Source: DATDAW01 sp036524675
GTDB lineage: Bacteria; Verrucomicrobiota; Verrucomicrobiia; Chthoniobacterales; DASVRZ01
DNA: 46,315 bases
Reading direction: 5' to 3'
NCBI GenBank assembly: GCA_036524675.1
Contig: DATDBU010000032.1
Location: forward strand, 1 to 46,315
Positions within the stretch are counted from its first letter, which is position 1, and each line of letters begins with the position of its first letter. The notes under the pieces were generated by a model, which was not told where the DNA came from, searched no databases, and worked only from the letters and a program-made list of their open reading frames with translations. Positions 25,957 to 36,500 of the stretch are shown here, in pieces. Made by a program: the position numbers and the translations under genes.

Positions 25957-26045
25957 TGGTTCGTTTTTAAGAAAATCCTGACTTCGCCGTCCTTCCTTTC
26001 GCCCCCGGCTACTCCGTCTTTGTTTTCCTCTTTTTCCTGTCAGCT

Positions 26046-29000
26046 TTACCGGAAATCGTGAGAACCCGGCGTCGCAAGCTCCGTCACAACCAAGGGACGG
26101 ATACGCCTGGCTTTAACATGAATAACGCCATCCATGTTTTGCAACGGCCCCTCGATCTCCAGAAACGGTTCCTCGGTAATGACGAGCCGGTTCCGTTCGA
26201 AAAACTTGCTGTAAATAATGGCGTTGGCGATGCCGGTTTCGTCTTCGAGACTCACAAAAACGACCCCTTTCGCGGTGCCGGGGCGTTGCCGGCAGATGAC
26301 CATGCCGCCGATAGTCACGAGCGTGCCATTGGGTGTGTCCGTCAGATCCGAAGCACGCCACAGATGCGGAGCCCGGTCACGAATGAGTGCCATCGGATGA
26401 TGACCGGTGGTCAGACCTGTGCCGGCGTAATCGGCCCGGGTGCGTTCGATGGCGTTCATGGGCAGAAGCGGCAGCGTTTCCAAGCTTTCCGCAGAGGCAA
26501 AAAGATCGCCCGGTTCGCGCAGCACTTCGATCTGCCATTGTGAGGCGCGGCGGTGCTTGGCTTGATCATCCAGGCCGTTGAGCGCGCCGATTTTCGCTAG
26601 GGTGCGTAACGCGGTTTTAGGTAGCGCCGCGCGGAGTTGAAAATCGGCCAGAGTAGCGAAAGGAGCCCGCCCACGCTCACCCAGAATCCGTTCCGCATCG
26701 GCGCGATTGAGGCTTCTCACATAGCATAACCCGAGCCGGATGGAATCGTCCTCACCGACGGTGCAGAGCCAATCGCTTTCCATCACGTTCACGGGCCGGA
26801 TCCGTAACCCGTGGCGCCGGGCATCCTTGAGAAGGGTGTCGGGCGAATAAAAACCCATCGGTTGATTGTTGAAAAGCCCGGCGAAAAATTCCGGCGCGCG
26901 ATGCACTTTCATCCAGCAACTCGCATAAGCGATGAGTCCAAAGCTGATCGCATGCGATTCGGGAAAGCCATACACGGCAAACGATTGCACCGATTGCACG
27001 ATTTGATCGCGGACAGCCGGAGCGATCCCTTTCCGCTCCATGGCAGTCCGAAGTTTGACGCACACTTTCTCCATTCGATCGTGCGAACGATGAAAACTGA
27101 GCGCCCGTCGCAATTCCTCGGCTTCGCTGCCGCTAAAATCGGCCATCACCATGGCCATTTTGAGGAGTTGCTCCTGAAAAAGAGGAACTCCCAGGGTGCG
27201 CTCCAGCACAGGCTCCAGCAAAGGATGCATGTAAGTGACTTCCTCTTTTCCAGCGCGCCGCGCGAGATAGGGATCGAGCATGTTCCCCTGGATCGGTCCC
27301 GGCCGAATGATGGCTACTTCGACGACGACATCATAAAAGCAGCGGGGCTGCATCCGGGGAAGTGTCGCCATTTGTGCCCGGCTCTCGACCTGGAAAACGC
27401 CGATGGTGTCCGCCCGGCACATAAGATCGTACGTCGGCGCGTCATCCTTCGGGATCATCGCCAGGTCCACGGGCCGTCCCCTTGCCCGGCACATTTCGAG
27501 CGAATCCTGCATCACAGCCATCATTCCAAGCCCGAGCAAATCGACTTTGATAATGCCGAGATCCTCGCAGTCGTCCTTGTCCCACTGTGCAACGACACGG
27601 CCGGGCATGGAGGCATTTTCCAGCGGAACGATGGAGCTGAGTTCGCCCTCGCAAATGATCATCCCGCCGCTGTGCTGTCCGAGATGCCGCGGCAAACCGT
27701 AAATGCGTTGATACAAATCCACCGCCGCTGCCGTTCGGGGGTGATCCGGCGGGATGCCAGCATTCTTGAGCTGATCGCCAAGCTGCATCGTGTGCGGAAA
27801 ATCGCCATTGGCGAACAGGCGCGAAAACCGGTCCAGCATTTCCGGAGAAAAATTCAGCGCCTTGCCGATTTCGCGCATGGCGGAGCGCCCGCGAAACGTA
27901 ATCACATTGGCCGTCATCGCTGCTCCCTGCTTGCCATAACGGCGATAGACTTCCTGAATGACCCGTTCGCGCCGCTCGCCGCTGGGAAGGTCGATGTCGA
28001 TATCCGGCCACGAAGTGCGCCCTTCGGAAAGGAAACGCTCGAAAAGCAGTTTGTTCTCAACCGGATCGCAGGCGGTGATACCGAGGGAATAGCAAACCGC
28101 GCTGTTGGCAGCCGAGCCGCGCCCCTGCGCGAGGATGTCCTGATCCCGGCAAAAATTCATCAGATCCCAGACAATGAGAAAATAGCCGCTGAACCCGAGC
28201 CGGGCGATGAGATCGAGTTCGTGATCGAGCTGGCGCAGGACGGGCAGCGAGAGCACCGGGTAACGCTTTCGGGCTCCTTCCAAAGTCATTTTGCGCAGGA
28301 ACGAATCCATCGTTTCGCCCTCCGGCATTCCGCGGTATTTCGGAAACTCGTAGCCGAGATTTTCGAGAGTGAAATCGAGGCGCCCGGCCAGACGAACGGT
28401 ATTGGCGACGGCCTCCGGCATATCCGCAAACAGCCGCGCCATTTTGGCGGCGGGTTTGAGATAGCGCTCGTCATTTAGCGAAAGCAAACGGCCCGCGGCA
28501 TCCAAGTGCGTATGATTCCGGGCACAGGTGAAAACATCAAACACGGGCCGTTCTTCGCGTGTGGCGTAAAGGACGCCATTGGTGGCGAGCAAAGGCAAAT
28601 TCGTTGCTGCGGCCAAGTCGCGAAGGGCGTCATTTTCGCGCTCTTCACCGCGGCGGAGATGACGCTGGATTTCGATAAAGACATTCTCTTTTCCAAAAGC
28701 GGCGACCAACTGTTCAACTCTCGCGATTGCCTTCGACTCCTCCTTTCGAGCCAGCGCCTGCCGGATCGGACCTTCCTCATCACCGGTAAGCGCAACGAGG
28801 CCATCAGAAAATCCAGCCAATTCATTCCAGAAAACCGGGGCCTCCGTCTTCGTGCCGCGCAATTTGGCCTGTGTGATGAGCCGGCAAAGATTCCGGTATC
28901 CAGCGCGGCTGGCAACGAGCACAGGAAGCACGCCGCCATCGTCCATGGTCAGCTCCGCGCCGACAATGGCCCGGATGTTGTGCTCTTTCGCGCCATGATA

Positions 29001-29150
29001 AAACCGCGCCGCGCCATACACACCGTCTCGATCGCACAACGCCACTGCTGACAGACCGCATTCAGCCGCGCGGGCCGCAAGCGCTTCCGGATGCGATGCG
29101 CCGCGCAAAAAACTGCACGCGCTGCGAGCATGGAGTTCGACGTAGTCCAT
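26046..29150 (-). CDS. dnaE2: Error-prone DNA polymerase III alpha subunit DnaE2
   Basis: The ATG at 29150 gives 1034 residues starting MDYVELHARSACSFLRGASH, the standard DnaE2 start; an upstream ATG at 29192 adds 14 unlikely residues. The PHP domain comes first, then the palm with WPDIDIDLPSGERRERV, the fingers, and a C-terminal OB fold (GTLVTIGGMVICRQRPGTAK). DnaE2/ImuC performs translesion synthesis after DNA damage, normally together with ImuA and ImuB. Neither partner is adjacent: downstream is the oxidase cluster and upstream a divergent two-component system. No LexA box is obvious in the 165-bp upstream gap. Confidence 0.93.
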   Translation of the reverse strand: MDYVELHARSACSFLRGASHPEALAARAAECGLSAVALCDRDGVYGAARFYHGAKEHNIRAIVGAELTMDDGGVLPVLVASRAGYRNLCRLITQAKLRGTKTEAPVFWNELAGFSDGLVALTGDEEGPIRQALARKEESKAIARVEQLVAAFGKENVFIEIQRHLRRGEERENDALRDLAAATNLPLLATNGVLYATREERPVFDVFTCARNHTHLDAAGRLLSLNDERYLKPAAKMARLFADMPEAVANTVRLAGRLDFTLENLGYEFPKYRGMPEGETMDSFLRKMTLEGARKRYPVLSLPVLRQLDHELDLIARLGFSGYFLIVWDLMNFCRDQDILAQGRGSAANSAVCYSLGITACDPVENKLLFERFLSEGRTSWPDIDIDLPSGERRERVIQEVYRRYGKQGAAMTANVITFRGRSAMREIGKALNFSPEMLDRFSRLFANGDFPHTMQLGDQLKNAGIPPDHPRTAAAVDLYQRIYGLPRHLGQHSGGMIICEGELSSIVPLENASMPGRVVAQWDKDDCEDLGIIKVDLLGLGMMAVMQDSLEMCRARGRPVDLAMIPKDDAPTYDLMCRADTIGVFQVESRAQMATLPRMQPRCFYDVVVEVAIIRPGPIQGNMLDPYLARRAGKEEVTYMHPLLEPVLERTLGVPLFQEQLLKMAMVMADFSGSEAEELRRALSFHRSHDRMEKVCVKLRTAMERKGIAPAVRDQIVQSVQSFAVYGFPESHAISFGLIAYASCWMKVHRAPEFFAGLFNNQPMGFYSPDTLLKDARRHGLRIRPVNVMESDWLCTVGEDDSIRLGLCYVRSLNRADAERILGERGRAPFATLADFQLRAALPKTALRTLAKIGALNGLDDQAKHRRASQWQIEVLREPGDLFASAESLETLPLLPMNAIERTRADYAGTGLTTGHHPMALIRDRAPHLWRASDLTDTPNGTLVTIGGMVICRQRPGTAKGVVFVSLEDETGIANAIIYSKFFERNRLVITEEPFLEIEGPLQNMDGVIHVKARRIRPLVVTELATPGSHDFR

Positions 29151-29263
29151 CAAGTAAAGGATGCGGCAGAAATATACCGCATCGCGATTCAAATCCCGCG
29201 TTGTCGCTCATCCGTTTTCTACCGTATCCCCGTCCTCGCAGCGCTGGACTTTCCAGAGAGCAT

Positions 29264-29304
29264 TTGTCCGAAATTGAGCGTCAGATAATACAAAGAGTCT
29301 GACG
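29264..29304 (+). promoter_or_regulatory. Candidate promoter with palindrome flanking the -10 box
   Basis: TTGTCC (29264-29269) and TAATAC (29286-29291) are 16 bp apart and 25 bp upstream of the response regulator start. The inverted repeat CGTCAGA (29279-29285) / TCTGACG (29298-29304) encloses the -10 box. This is a likely operator, perhaps for autoregulation. Confidence 0.5.
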
Positions 29305-29315
29305 ATCAAATCACC

Positions 29316-29990
29316 ATGCGCATTCTTCTCGTCGAGGACGACAAACAGATTTCACGCTTCATCGTCAAGGGTTTGCGGGAGAAGAATTTCTCCGTCGATC
29401 TATGTGAAAACGGCGACGAAGCCTATGATCAATTGCTCGCCATCCCCTACGACGCCGCGATCCTCGACATCATGCTTCCAGGACGCGACGGCATTTCGAT
29501 CGTCAGGCAACTCCGAAAAAACGCGGTAACCACGCCCGTGCTCCTGCTCACCGCCCGCGGAGCCGTCTCTGAGCGCGTCGAGGGTCTCTACGCTGGAGCA
29601 GACGACTATCTGGCAAAACCTTTTGCCATGGACGAACTCGTCGCTCGTGTGCATGCCCTCTTGCGGCGGTCCACAGGAGAAAAAGTGACCCGTTACAGCG
29701 TCGGCGACCTGAGCATGGACCTGGCCCGGCGAACCGTCCGCCGCAGCGATCGAAAGATCGATCTCACTTCGCGCGAATTTTCCCTGCTGGAATGTCTTCT
29801 GCGCAACCCAGGCCATGTGCTTACACGAACCCAACTCTGTGAGCACGTATGGGAATACCATTTTGATCCGGGCACGAACCTTGTCGATGTCTACATCCAG
29901 CGCTTGCGCCGGAAAATTGATGACGGTTTTGCCACAAAACTGATCCAGACCGTGCGCGGCGCTGGATATTGCATCAGCGAGGCTTCATGA
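29316..29990 (+). CDS. OmpR/CusR-type response regulator
   Basis: The 224-residue regulator has a receiver domain (1-115) with the acidic pocket Glu7-Asp8-Asp9, phosphoacceptor Asp51 (AILDIMLPG), Thr79 and Lys101 (YLAKPFAMDEL), and a winged-helix DNA-binding domain (about 125-222) with the LTSREFSLLECLLRNPGHVL and YIQRLRRKID segments. It most resembles the CusR/CopR branch that controls metal efflux. The sensor kinase gene follows with an ATGA overlap, and the efflux genes behind it suggest the targets. Confidence 0.92.
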   Translation: MRILLVEDDKQISRFIVKGLREKNFSVDLCENGDEAYDQLLAIPYDAAILDIMLPGRDGISIVRQLRKNAVTTPVLLLTARGAVSERVEGLYAGADDYLAKPFAMDELVARVHALLRRSTGEKVTRYSVGDLSMDLARRTVRRSDRKIDLTSREFSLLECLLRNPGHVLTRTQLCEHVWEYHFDPGTNLVDVYIQRLRRKIDDGFATKLIQTVRGAGYCISEAS

Positions 29991-31075
29991 ACCGGTGGCC
30001 GATCCGTCTTCGCTTGGCGGTCTGGTCCGGGACTCTCACCCTGGCGCTCCTGGTTCTTTTCGGCATTGGATCGGCCTGGAACCTCTACCACGAACAACTC
30101 GATGCGCTCACCATCGAGACCCACAAACCTTCTGCCAAGGAAAAAACCGAAGCGCTGGAAATAGTGGGCGATCTGATGCGCGGTTACCTCGTGCTGCTGC
30201 CCGTCGCCTCGGTTCTTGCCGCGGCCGGGTCCTGGTGGATCGCCGGCCAGGCACTGCGCCCCCTGCATGACGTAACAGCTGCCGCGGAGTGCATCCATGC
30301 ACAATCGCTCGACCAGCGCATTCCCGAACCGGCGAGCGAAGATGAAGTGCGTCGGCTGACGATCGTGCTGAACTCGATGCTCGACCGGTTACGGCGGAGT
30401 TTCGAGCAAGCGCGCCATTTTGCCGCGGACGCTTCGCATGAACTCAAGACACCGCTAACGATCATGCGCGGCGAAATCGAAGAGCAAATCCGACAGTGCC
30501 CGCCATCCGACACCGAGCGGGCTACGTTTTTGGAGCGGCTCCTGGGTCAAACACAGAGGCTGGCGGCGATCTGCACCGATTTGCTTTTTCTGGCGCGTTT
30601 GGATGCAGGAAACGTGGCGATCGATGCGCAGCCCATTGATTTGACGGCTCTCTGCGAGGAACTCGCCGATGACTCCACACTGATCGCCAGCGAACGGGGC
30701 ATCCGCATGGACACCAATCTCGCGCCGAACGTTTGGATCTCCGGCGATCCGTCTTCCATTCATCGAGCCCTGCTGAATCTTTTGCAGAACGCCATCCAAT
30801 ACAACGAGCCGAATGGCAGCGTGCGGATGCAGCTTTTGACGGACAAACAGGCGATCGTTCGGATCGAAAATACCGGGCCCGGCATTCCTGAAGGCGAAAT
30901 CGCAAACCTTTTCACCCGGTTCCACCGCGGAGCGAATCATCGCGGGCAAACGGCCGGCCACGGCCTTGGATTGAATATTTGCCGGGAAATTGTCCTTCAA
31001 GCTGGCGGCCATGTCGCGCTGGTGCATTCCCGGCCAGGCAGCACTCTATTCGAAGTGCGGTTGCCAATAAGCTGA
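29987..31075 (+). CDS. Sensor histidine kinase, CusS-like
   Basis: The ATG at 29987 overlaps the regulator stop and gives 362 residues; an earlier ATG at 29969 is less likely. Two membrane helices (about 12-32 and 66-86) enclose a periplasmic loop of only about 35 residues, followed by HAMP, the HisKA domain with His151 (ADASHELKTPLTIM) and an ATPase domain with N box NLLQNAIQYNE, RIENTGPGIP and GHGLGLNICREI. Fusion of heavy-metal sensor features is suggested by the neighbourhood, but the very short sensor loop lacks the Met/His clusters of CusS. Confidence 0.9.
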   Translation: MNRWPIRLRLAVWSGTLTLALLVLFGIGSAWNLYHEQLDALTIETHKPSAKEKTEALEIVGDLMRGYLVLLPVASVLAAAGSWWIAGQALRPLHDVTAAAECIHAQSLDQRIPEPASEDEVRRLTIVLNSMLDRLRRSFEQARHFAADASHELKTPLTIMRGEIEEQIRQCPPSDTERATFLERLLGQTQRLAAICTDLLFLARLDAGNVAIDAQPIDLTALCEELADDSTLIASERGIRMDTNLAPNVWISGDPSSIHRALLNLLQNAIQYNEPNGSVRMQLLTDKQAIVRIENTGPGIPEGEIANLFTRFHRGANHRGQTAGHGLGLNICREIVLQAGGHVALVHSRPGSTLFEVRLPIS

Positions 31076-31100
31076 TACGATCGCCGATGGGGTCGCGGCG

Positions 31101-31128
31101 AATGACGAAACTGTCATTTTGCTGACAG
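31101..31128 (+). promoter_or_regulatory. CusR-box-like palindrome upstream of the efflux operon
   Basis: AATGAC (31101-31106), six bases, then GTCATTTT (31113-31120) matches the outer halves of the E. coli CusR box as I recall it (AATGACAANNTTGTCATTTT). A second, overlapping inverted repeat, CTGTCA (31111-31116) / TGACAG (31123-31128), follows. The element lies 62-89 bp before the outer-membrane factor start. Confidence 0.55.
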
Positions 31129-31189
31129 CCCGCGTTCATGTGCCGGCGGTATCGTCCCGCATGTTCAGCACAGTTTTCGTAAAGCCGCG

Positions 31190-32533
31190 ATGAGGAGCCC
31201 TGCTCTGCCATTCGGCATCCCAAGGCTCGTGCTGCTGCACACGGCTGCATTGTCCGCAATTGCCAGCCTGGCAACTGGGTGCGCGGTTTATCATCCGAAA
31301 CCGTTGGTCGCCGCGGTGGCAGACATTCCTTCCGGCGAGACGCTCCACTCGCTCAAGGTCGATCTCCGAAATGGCGTCAACCCCGACGAAGCCGCCGTTC
31401 TTGCGGTTCTTCTCAACCCCACGCTGCGCGCCGACCGCGACCGCCACGGACTGGCTGTCGCGCAACTCATCCAAGCCGGCGTCCTGCCAAATCCCTCGGT
31501 TTCATTCAACCGCGACTATGTCATCGGCGGCAATACCGAGGGAACAATCAGCGCATTCGGTCTGGGCGGGAGCTGGGACGTCACTTCGCTCCTGACGCTC
31601 GCTCCGAAACTCGCCGCCGCCCGGGCAAACCTACATTCTATCGATCTCGACATCGCCTGGACCGAATGGCAGACGGCGCAGGCGGCGCGGATCGCCGTGT
31701 ATCGGGTCATCTCCCTCGAAGCGCAGCTTTCCGCGGCTCACGAAGCCGATTTTGCCTCGGGCGAAAATGTAACAAGCCTTCAAAAAGCCGTCGAACTCCA
31801 TAACGCCACTGCGCTCGATCTTGCCGCCGCTCAATCTGCGAGCAACGACGCGCGCATGACCGCTCTGGCCACGGGCCAAGAGCTTGAAAAACAACGGCTT
31901 GAGCTGAAGCGCGCTCTCGGTGTGCCGCCGGGCGCCGATGTCCGCGTCGAGGCACAAGCCATGCCGTCCCATTTGGATTTGCCTTCAGAAAAGAACCTCG
32001 TCGGCGAACTTGAAAGCCGGCGGCTCGATTTGCTCGCCTTAAAATCCGGTTATGACAGCCAGGACGCCACCCTGCGCGCGGCTATCCTCAGCCAGTTTCC
32101 AAAAATCTCCCTTGGCCTCAATCGCGCGACCGACACCAGCAACGTCCAGACGCTTGGCTTCGGCGTCTCCATCGATCTTCCGATATTCGATCGCAACCAG
32201 GGAGCTGTCGCCACCGAGAACGCCACCCGGCAGAAGCTTTTCGACGAATACGCCAGCCGCGTTTTCCAGGCCCGCGCAGATGTCGCCGTGGCCCTCTCCG
32301 ACATCCGTTTTCTGAGCCGGCAAATTGCCGCCAGCGGAAACGCCATCACGGATCTCCAAAACGTCGTCACCATGGAAAAGGCTGCGATGGACGAGGGAAA
32401 CGCCGACGTCCTCAGCTATTACCAGGCCCGCAACAATCTGCTCTCGCGCAAGATCGAATTGCTGAAGCTCAAACAACAACTCGTTGAGACCCGAATCGCA
32501 CTAGAAATCGCCGCTGGGCGCCTATTGCCATGA
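31190..32533 (+). CDS. Outer-membrane efflux lipoprotein, TolC/CusC family
   Basis: The 447-residue protein has a lipoprotein signal with lipobox LATGC (Cys31) and the long alpha-helical repeats of TolC-type channels, for example RDRHGLAVAQLIQAGVLPNP and the mirrored ALKSGYDSQDATLRAAILSQ, followed by FPKISLGLN and IDLPIFDRNQG. It forms the outer-membrane exit duct of the tripartite pump. The next gene starts with an ATGA overlap. A 114-bp gap with the palindrome above separates it from the kinase gene. Confidence 0.88.
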   Translation: MRSPALPFGIPRLVLLHTAALSAIASLATGCAVYHPKPLVAAVADIPSGETLHSLKVDLRNGVNPDEAAVLAVLLNPTLRADRDRHGLAVAQLIQAGVLPNPSVSFNRDYVIGGNTEGTISAFGLGGSWDVTSLLTLAPKLAAARANLHSIDLDIAWTEWQTAQAARIAVYRVISLEAQLSAAHEADFASGENVTSLQKAVELHNATALDLAAAQSASNDARMTALATGQELEKQRLELKRALGVPPGADVRVEAQAMPSHLDLPSEKNLVGELESRRLDLLALKSGYDSQDATLRAAILSQFPKISLGLNRATDTSNVQTLGFGVSIDLPIFDRNQGAVATENATRQKLFDEYASRVFQARADVAVALSDIRFLSRQIAASGNAITDLQNVVTMEKAAMDEGNADVLSYYQARNNLLSRKIELLKLKQQLVETRIALEIAAGRLLP

Positions 32534-33594
32534 AACGCCGAATTTTAGTCCTCTTGCTCATCGTCACCGTCACCGCCATTGTTTCCGGGGGCTGGCTATT
32601 TTTCCATCACGCTGAACGTGCGGCCGAGGAAAGCGAAGAAGAAGTCACGCCAGTCGCATCAGTCGAGACAGCCCCCATCGTTCGCAAGACGTTTGCTGCG
32701 ACAACCAGTGTTTATGGCAGCGTCATCGCCCAGGCGGGAAAAACGCACACGATCACAGCCGGATTCGAGGCCCGGATTCTCCACGTCTTCGTCGAACCGG
32801 GACAACACGTCCGCAAAGGCGATGCGGTTCTGGAAATCGCCGCCAGCCCGGCAGCGAGCCTCGCCGTTAATCAGGCGAAAACTGCGCTGGAAACCAGTCT
32901 AAAAGACCTCCATCAAACACAGCAACGTTTCAATCTGAAGCTGGCCACGAACCAGGAACTTGGCCAGGCGCAGAAAGCCGTGCAGGACGCGGAATCGCAA
33001 TTGCAGAGTCTCCGCCAGGCCGGCGCGGGCGGGCAGCTTTTCGCGGAAACAGACGGCGTCGTTGCGTCAATCGCCATAGAGAATGGCCAGCTCGCCGCAA
33101 CAGGGTCCCCGCTGGCCGGGATCGTCGCAGACGACGACATCGAGGTAAAAATCGGCGTCGAACCCGAAGACGCTTTGAAGCTCGTGGAAGGTCAACGCCT
33201 TGCCATTTTCAAAGTGAATGGCGACTCCGGGAAATCCTTCGAGGGAACCGTCCGGCTCATCGCGCACCGGATCGATCCGGCCACGCGCTTGGTCGATGTC
33301 CACGTGGCCTTGCCGCCGGCAAGCGGCTTGATGCTCAACGGTTACGTGCGAGCCGAGATCGAGCAATCGGCCAGCGACGCATTGGTCGTCCCGCGGTCGG
33401 CCGTTTTGCCCGATGGCGAAGCATTCATCGTGTTCACGATCAGCGACGGTCGCGCCGTGAAGCACACGGTTCAGACCGGGATCGAAACGCGGGACGAAAT
33501 CCAGATCGTGACGCCAGACCTTCACGAAAGCGATGCGGTAGTCGTCGTGGGCAATTACGAACTGGAAAACGGCATGAAAGTGGAGGCGATGTGA
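32530..33594 (+). CDS. RND efflux periplasmic adaptor (membrane fusion protein)
   Basis: The 354-residue protein has an N-terminal membrane anchor (about 5-27), a lipoyl-like half (VEPGQHVRKGDAVLEIA), a coiled-coil hairpin (about 115-160), the second lipoyl half (FAETDGVVASIAIENGQLA) and beta-barrel and membrane-proximal domains. It bridges the inner-membrane pump and the outer-membrane duct. The acidic EESEEEV stretch after the anchor is notable. It overlaps both neighbours by 4 bp. Confidence 0.9.
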   Translation: MKRRILVLLLIVTVTAIVSGGWLFFHHAERAAEESEEEVTPVASVETAPIVRKTFAATTSVYGSVIAQAGKTHTITAGFEARILHVFVEPGQHVRKGDAVLEIAASPAASLAVNQAKTALETSLKDLHQTQQRFNLKLATNQELGQAQKAVQDAESQLQSLRQAGAGGQLFAETDGVVASIAIENGQLAATGSPLAGIVADDDIEVKIGVEPEDALKLVEGQRLAIFKVNGDSGKSFEGTVRLIAHRIDPATRLVDVHVALPPASGLMLNGYVRAEIEQSASDALVVPRSAVLPDGEAFIVFTISDGRAVKHTVQTGIETRDEIQIVTPDLHESDAVVVVGNYELENGMKVEAM

Positions 33595-36500
33595 ATTTCA
33601 CCAGCTGGGCGCAGAGTCATTCAAGATCCATCCTGTTCCTCCTCGGTGTGCTCATCGTCGCGGGAGTGGTAAGCAGTTTTCAATTGCCGGTCAGCCTGTT
33701 TCCGCAAGTAAGTTTTCCGCGTGTCCGCTTGAGTCTCGAAGCAGGCGACCAACCGGCGGAACGCATGGCCGTCGAAGTGACGGCGCCTGTCGAGGAAGCG
33801 GTTCGAGCGATTCCGGGTGTGCGCGACGTGCGTTCGACCACGAGCCGGGGCAGCGCCGAAATTTCCGTGAATTTCGATTGGGGGCAGGACATGACCAGCG
33901 CCCTGCTCCAGGTCGAATCCGAGGTCAATAAAGCCTTGCCGTCGCTTCCTGCGGGCACCCGTTTCACCGCCGAGCGCATGGACCCGACGGTTTTTCCAGT
34001 CATCGCCTACAGCCTGGTTTCCTCAAGCCGCTCGTTGGCCGAACTGCGCGATCTCGCGCTCTACACGTTGCGCCCGGCCCTTACCACGGTGCCCGGTGTA
34101 GCCAAAGTGGATGTCCAGGGTGGTGAAATCGAGGAATTCCGCGTCGTCGCCGACCCGGCAAAACTCCAATCCTTCGGCCTTACTCTCACGGACGTCGGAA
34201 ACGCGCTCTCGGCTTCGAACATCCTGACCGCGGTCGGGCGGCTCGAGCAAAACAGCAAGCTGTATCTCGTCATTTCCAACACGCGATTCCAGAACATCGA
34301 AGAAATCCCGCAAACGGTCCTCCGCTCCAGTCCGGACGGCGTCGTGCTGCTGAGCGATGTCGCGACGATCGAGCGCTCGAAGGAGCCGCAATGGGTTCGC
34401 GTGACTGCGGATGGCCGCGATGCCGTACTTTTTCAGGTCTTTCAGCAGCCAGGCGGCAACACGGTCCGCATCGCCGCTGATATCCGGGCAAAGCTCGCAC
34501 AAATGAAAGGCACCCTGCCGTCCGGCGTGCGAATCGCGAATTGGTACGACCAAAGCGGCATCATTGTTTCTTCCGCCTCCAGCACGGGCGAAGCGGTGCT
34601 CATCGGCGTGGCCCTGGCGGCACTTGTCCTGCTCGTTTTTCTTCGAAACTGGAAAGTGACGCTTATCGCCGCATTGGCGGTGCCCGCCGTGCTTGCCGCG
34701 ACCATTCTCCTCCTGGCCGTGCTCAAGATGAGCTTCAACATCATGACCCTCGGCGGCATGGCCGCAGCCGTCGGTCTCATCATCGACGACGCAATTGTCA
34801 TGATCGAACACATCGTCCGCCGCACACGCGAAGAGAGCGATCATGATCTCCGCGGCCGGGTGCTCGTCGCGGCGAGCGAGTTTACACGTCCGCTCGCCGG
34901 ATCATCCGCGGTCACCATTATCATCTTTGCGCCTCTGGCTTTCCTCTCTGGCGTAACCGGCGCGTTTTTCAAAGCGCTCTCGCTCACGATGGCCGCGAGC
35001 CTCATCATTTCTTTCATCGTGGCATGGCTCGCGGCTCCCATCCTGTCAGCTGCATTCCTCACGGAGAAAGATGGCAACATCGAAAAAGTCGGCCCGTTCA
35101 TGCAGCGGGTGCAGGATTCCTACCAGCGCCTGATGCAGCGGCTGCTCGCGCGCCCCGCGTTGACGCTTCTATTCATCTTGCCGCTGCTTGGGATCGGATG
35201 GCTCGGGCTCCGCAACGTTTCCACCGGATTCATGCCTTCGATGGACGAGGGCGGCTTCATTCTCGACTATCTTTCGCCCCCGGGAACATCCCTCGCCGAA
35301 ACGGATCGGCTCATTCGGAAAGTGGAGAAAATTCTTCACGACACGCCCGACGTGCAAACGTGGTCCCGGAGAACCGGTTTCGGGTTGGGCGGCGGCCTGA
35401 GCGAAGCCAATAACGGCGATTTTTTCATCCGCCTGAAACCCCAGCCGCGCCGTCCCATCGAGGAAGTGATGGATGAAGTTCGTTCCAAAGTTGAAGAAAC
35501 CATTCCCGGCCTGCAGGTCGAGGTTCTGCAGCTCATGGAAGATCTCATCGGCGACCTGACCAGCGTGCCGCAGCCCATTGAAATTAAGATCTATTCCGAC
35601 GACGAATCGGCGCTGGAAAAAATCGCAACGGGCGTCGCAGAAAGAATCTCCAAAATTCGAGGTGTCGCCGAGATCAATCCGGGCATCATTCCTGCCGGCG
35701 ACGCCCTCAACATCGAAGTGGACCGAGTCAAGGCCGCCATCGAAGGCATGGACGTCGATACCATCACGCAATCCGTGAATGATTTTCTGAGCGGAAAACT
35801 GGCCGCCGGCATCCAGCAGGGACCAAAAGTCGTCGGCGTCCGCGTGTGGACTCCCACCGCTGAGAATGGAACCACGCGCGACCTTGCCGGAATGCTTTTG
35901 CGAGCGCCGGACGGACATCTGTTCCCGCTCAAACGTGTCGCCCGGATCATACCCGAAACGGGACAGCCGGAAATTACCCGGGACGACCTCAAACGCATGG
36001 TCGCCGTCACCGCACGGATCACGGGTCGCGATCTTGGTTCAACGGTCCGCGACGTGCAAAAGGCGCTGGACGCCCCTGGCCTTCTCCCAGCAGGCACAAC
36101 ATATTCGCTGGGCGGGCTCTACGAGCAGCAACAAATCGCTTTCCGCGGCTTGACTATCATCCTTGCCGTCGCTGCCGCGCTGGTTTTTCTCCTGCTGCTC
36201 TTCCTGTATGAGAGTTTTCGGGTCGCCATCACGATGCTCATGATCACGCTGCTCGCCGTCGCGGGCGTGTACGCCGGGCTCTGGATCACCGGCACGGAAT
36301 TCAACATCACCTCGCGCATGGGCATGACGATGATCATCGGCATCGTCACCGAAGCCGCGATTTTTTATTATTCGGAATACCGCAGCCTACCCACGGCAGC
36401 AGACCGCGCCATCCTCGCCGGAGTCAACCGGATGAGGCCCATCGCAATGACTACTTTCGCCGCCATTCTCGCCCTCGCTCCCCTGGCACTTGGAATCGGC

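Noticed and set aside
26811..28478. 555-codon open frame opposite dnaE2
   Set aside because: It is the antisense shadow of a highly conserved polymerase gene with GC-rich third positions and resembles no protein.
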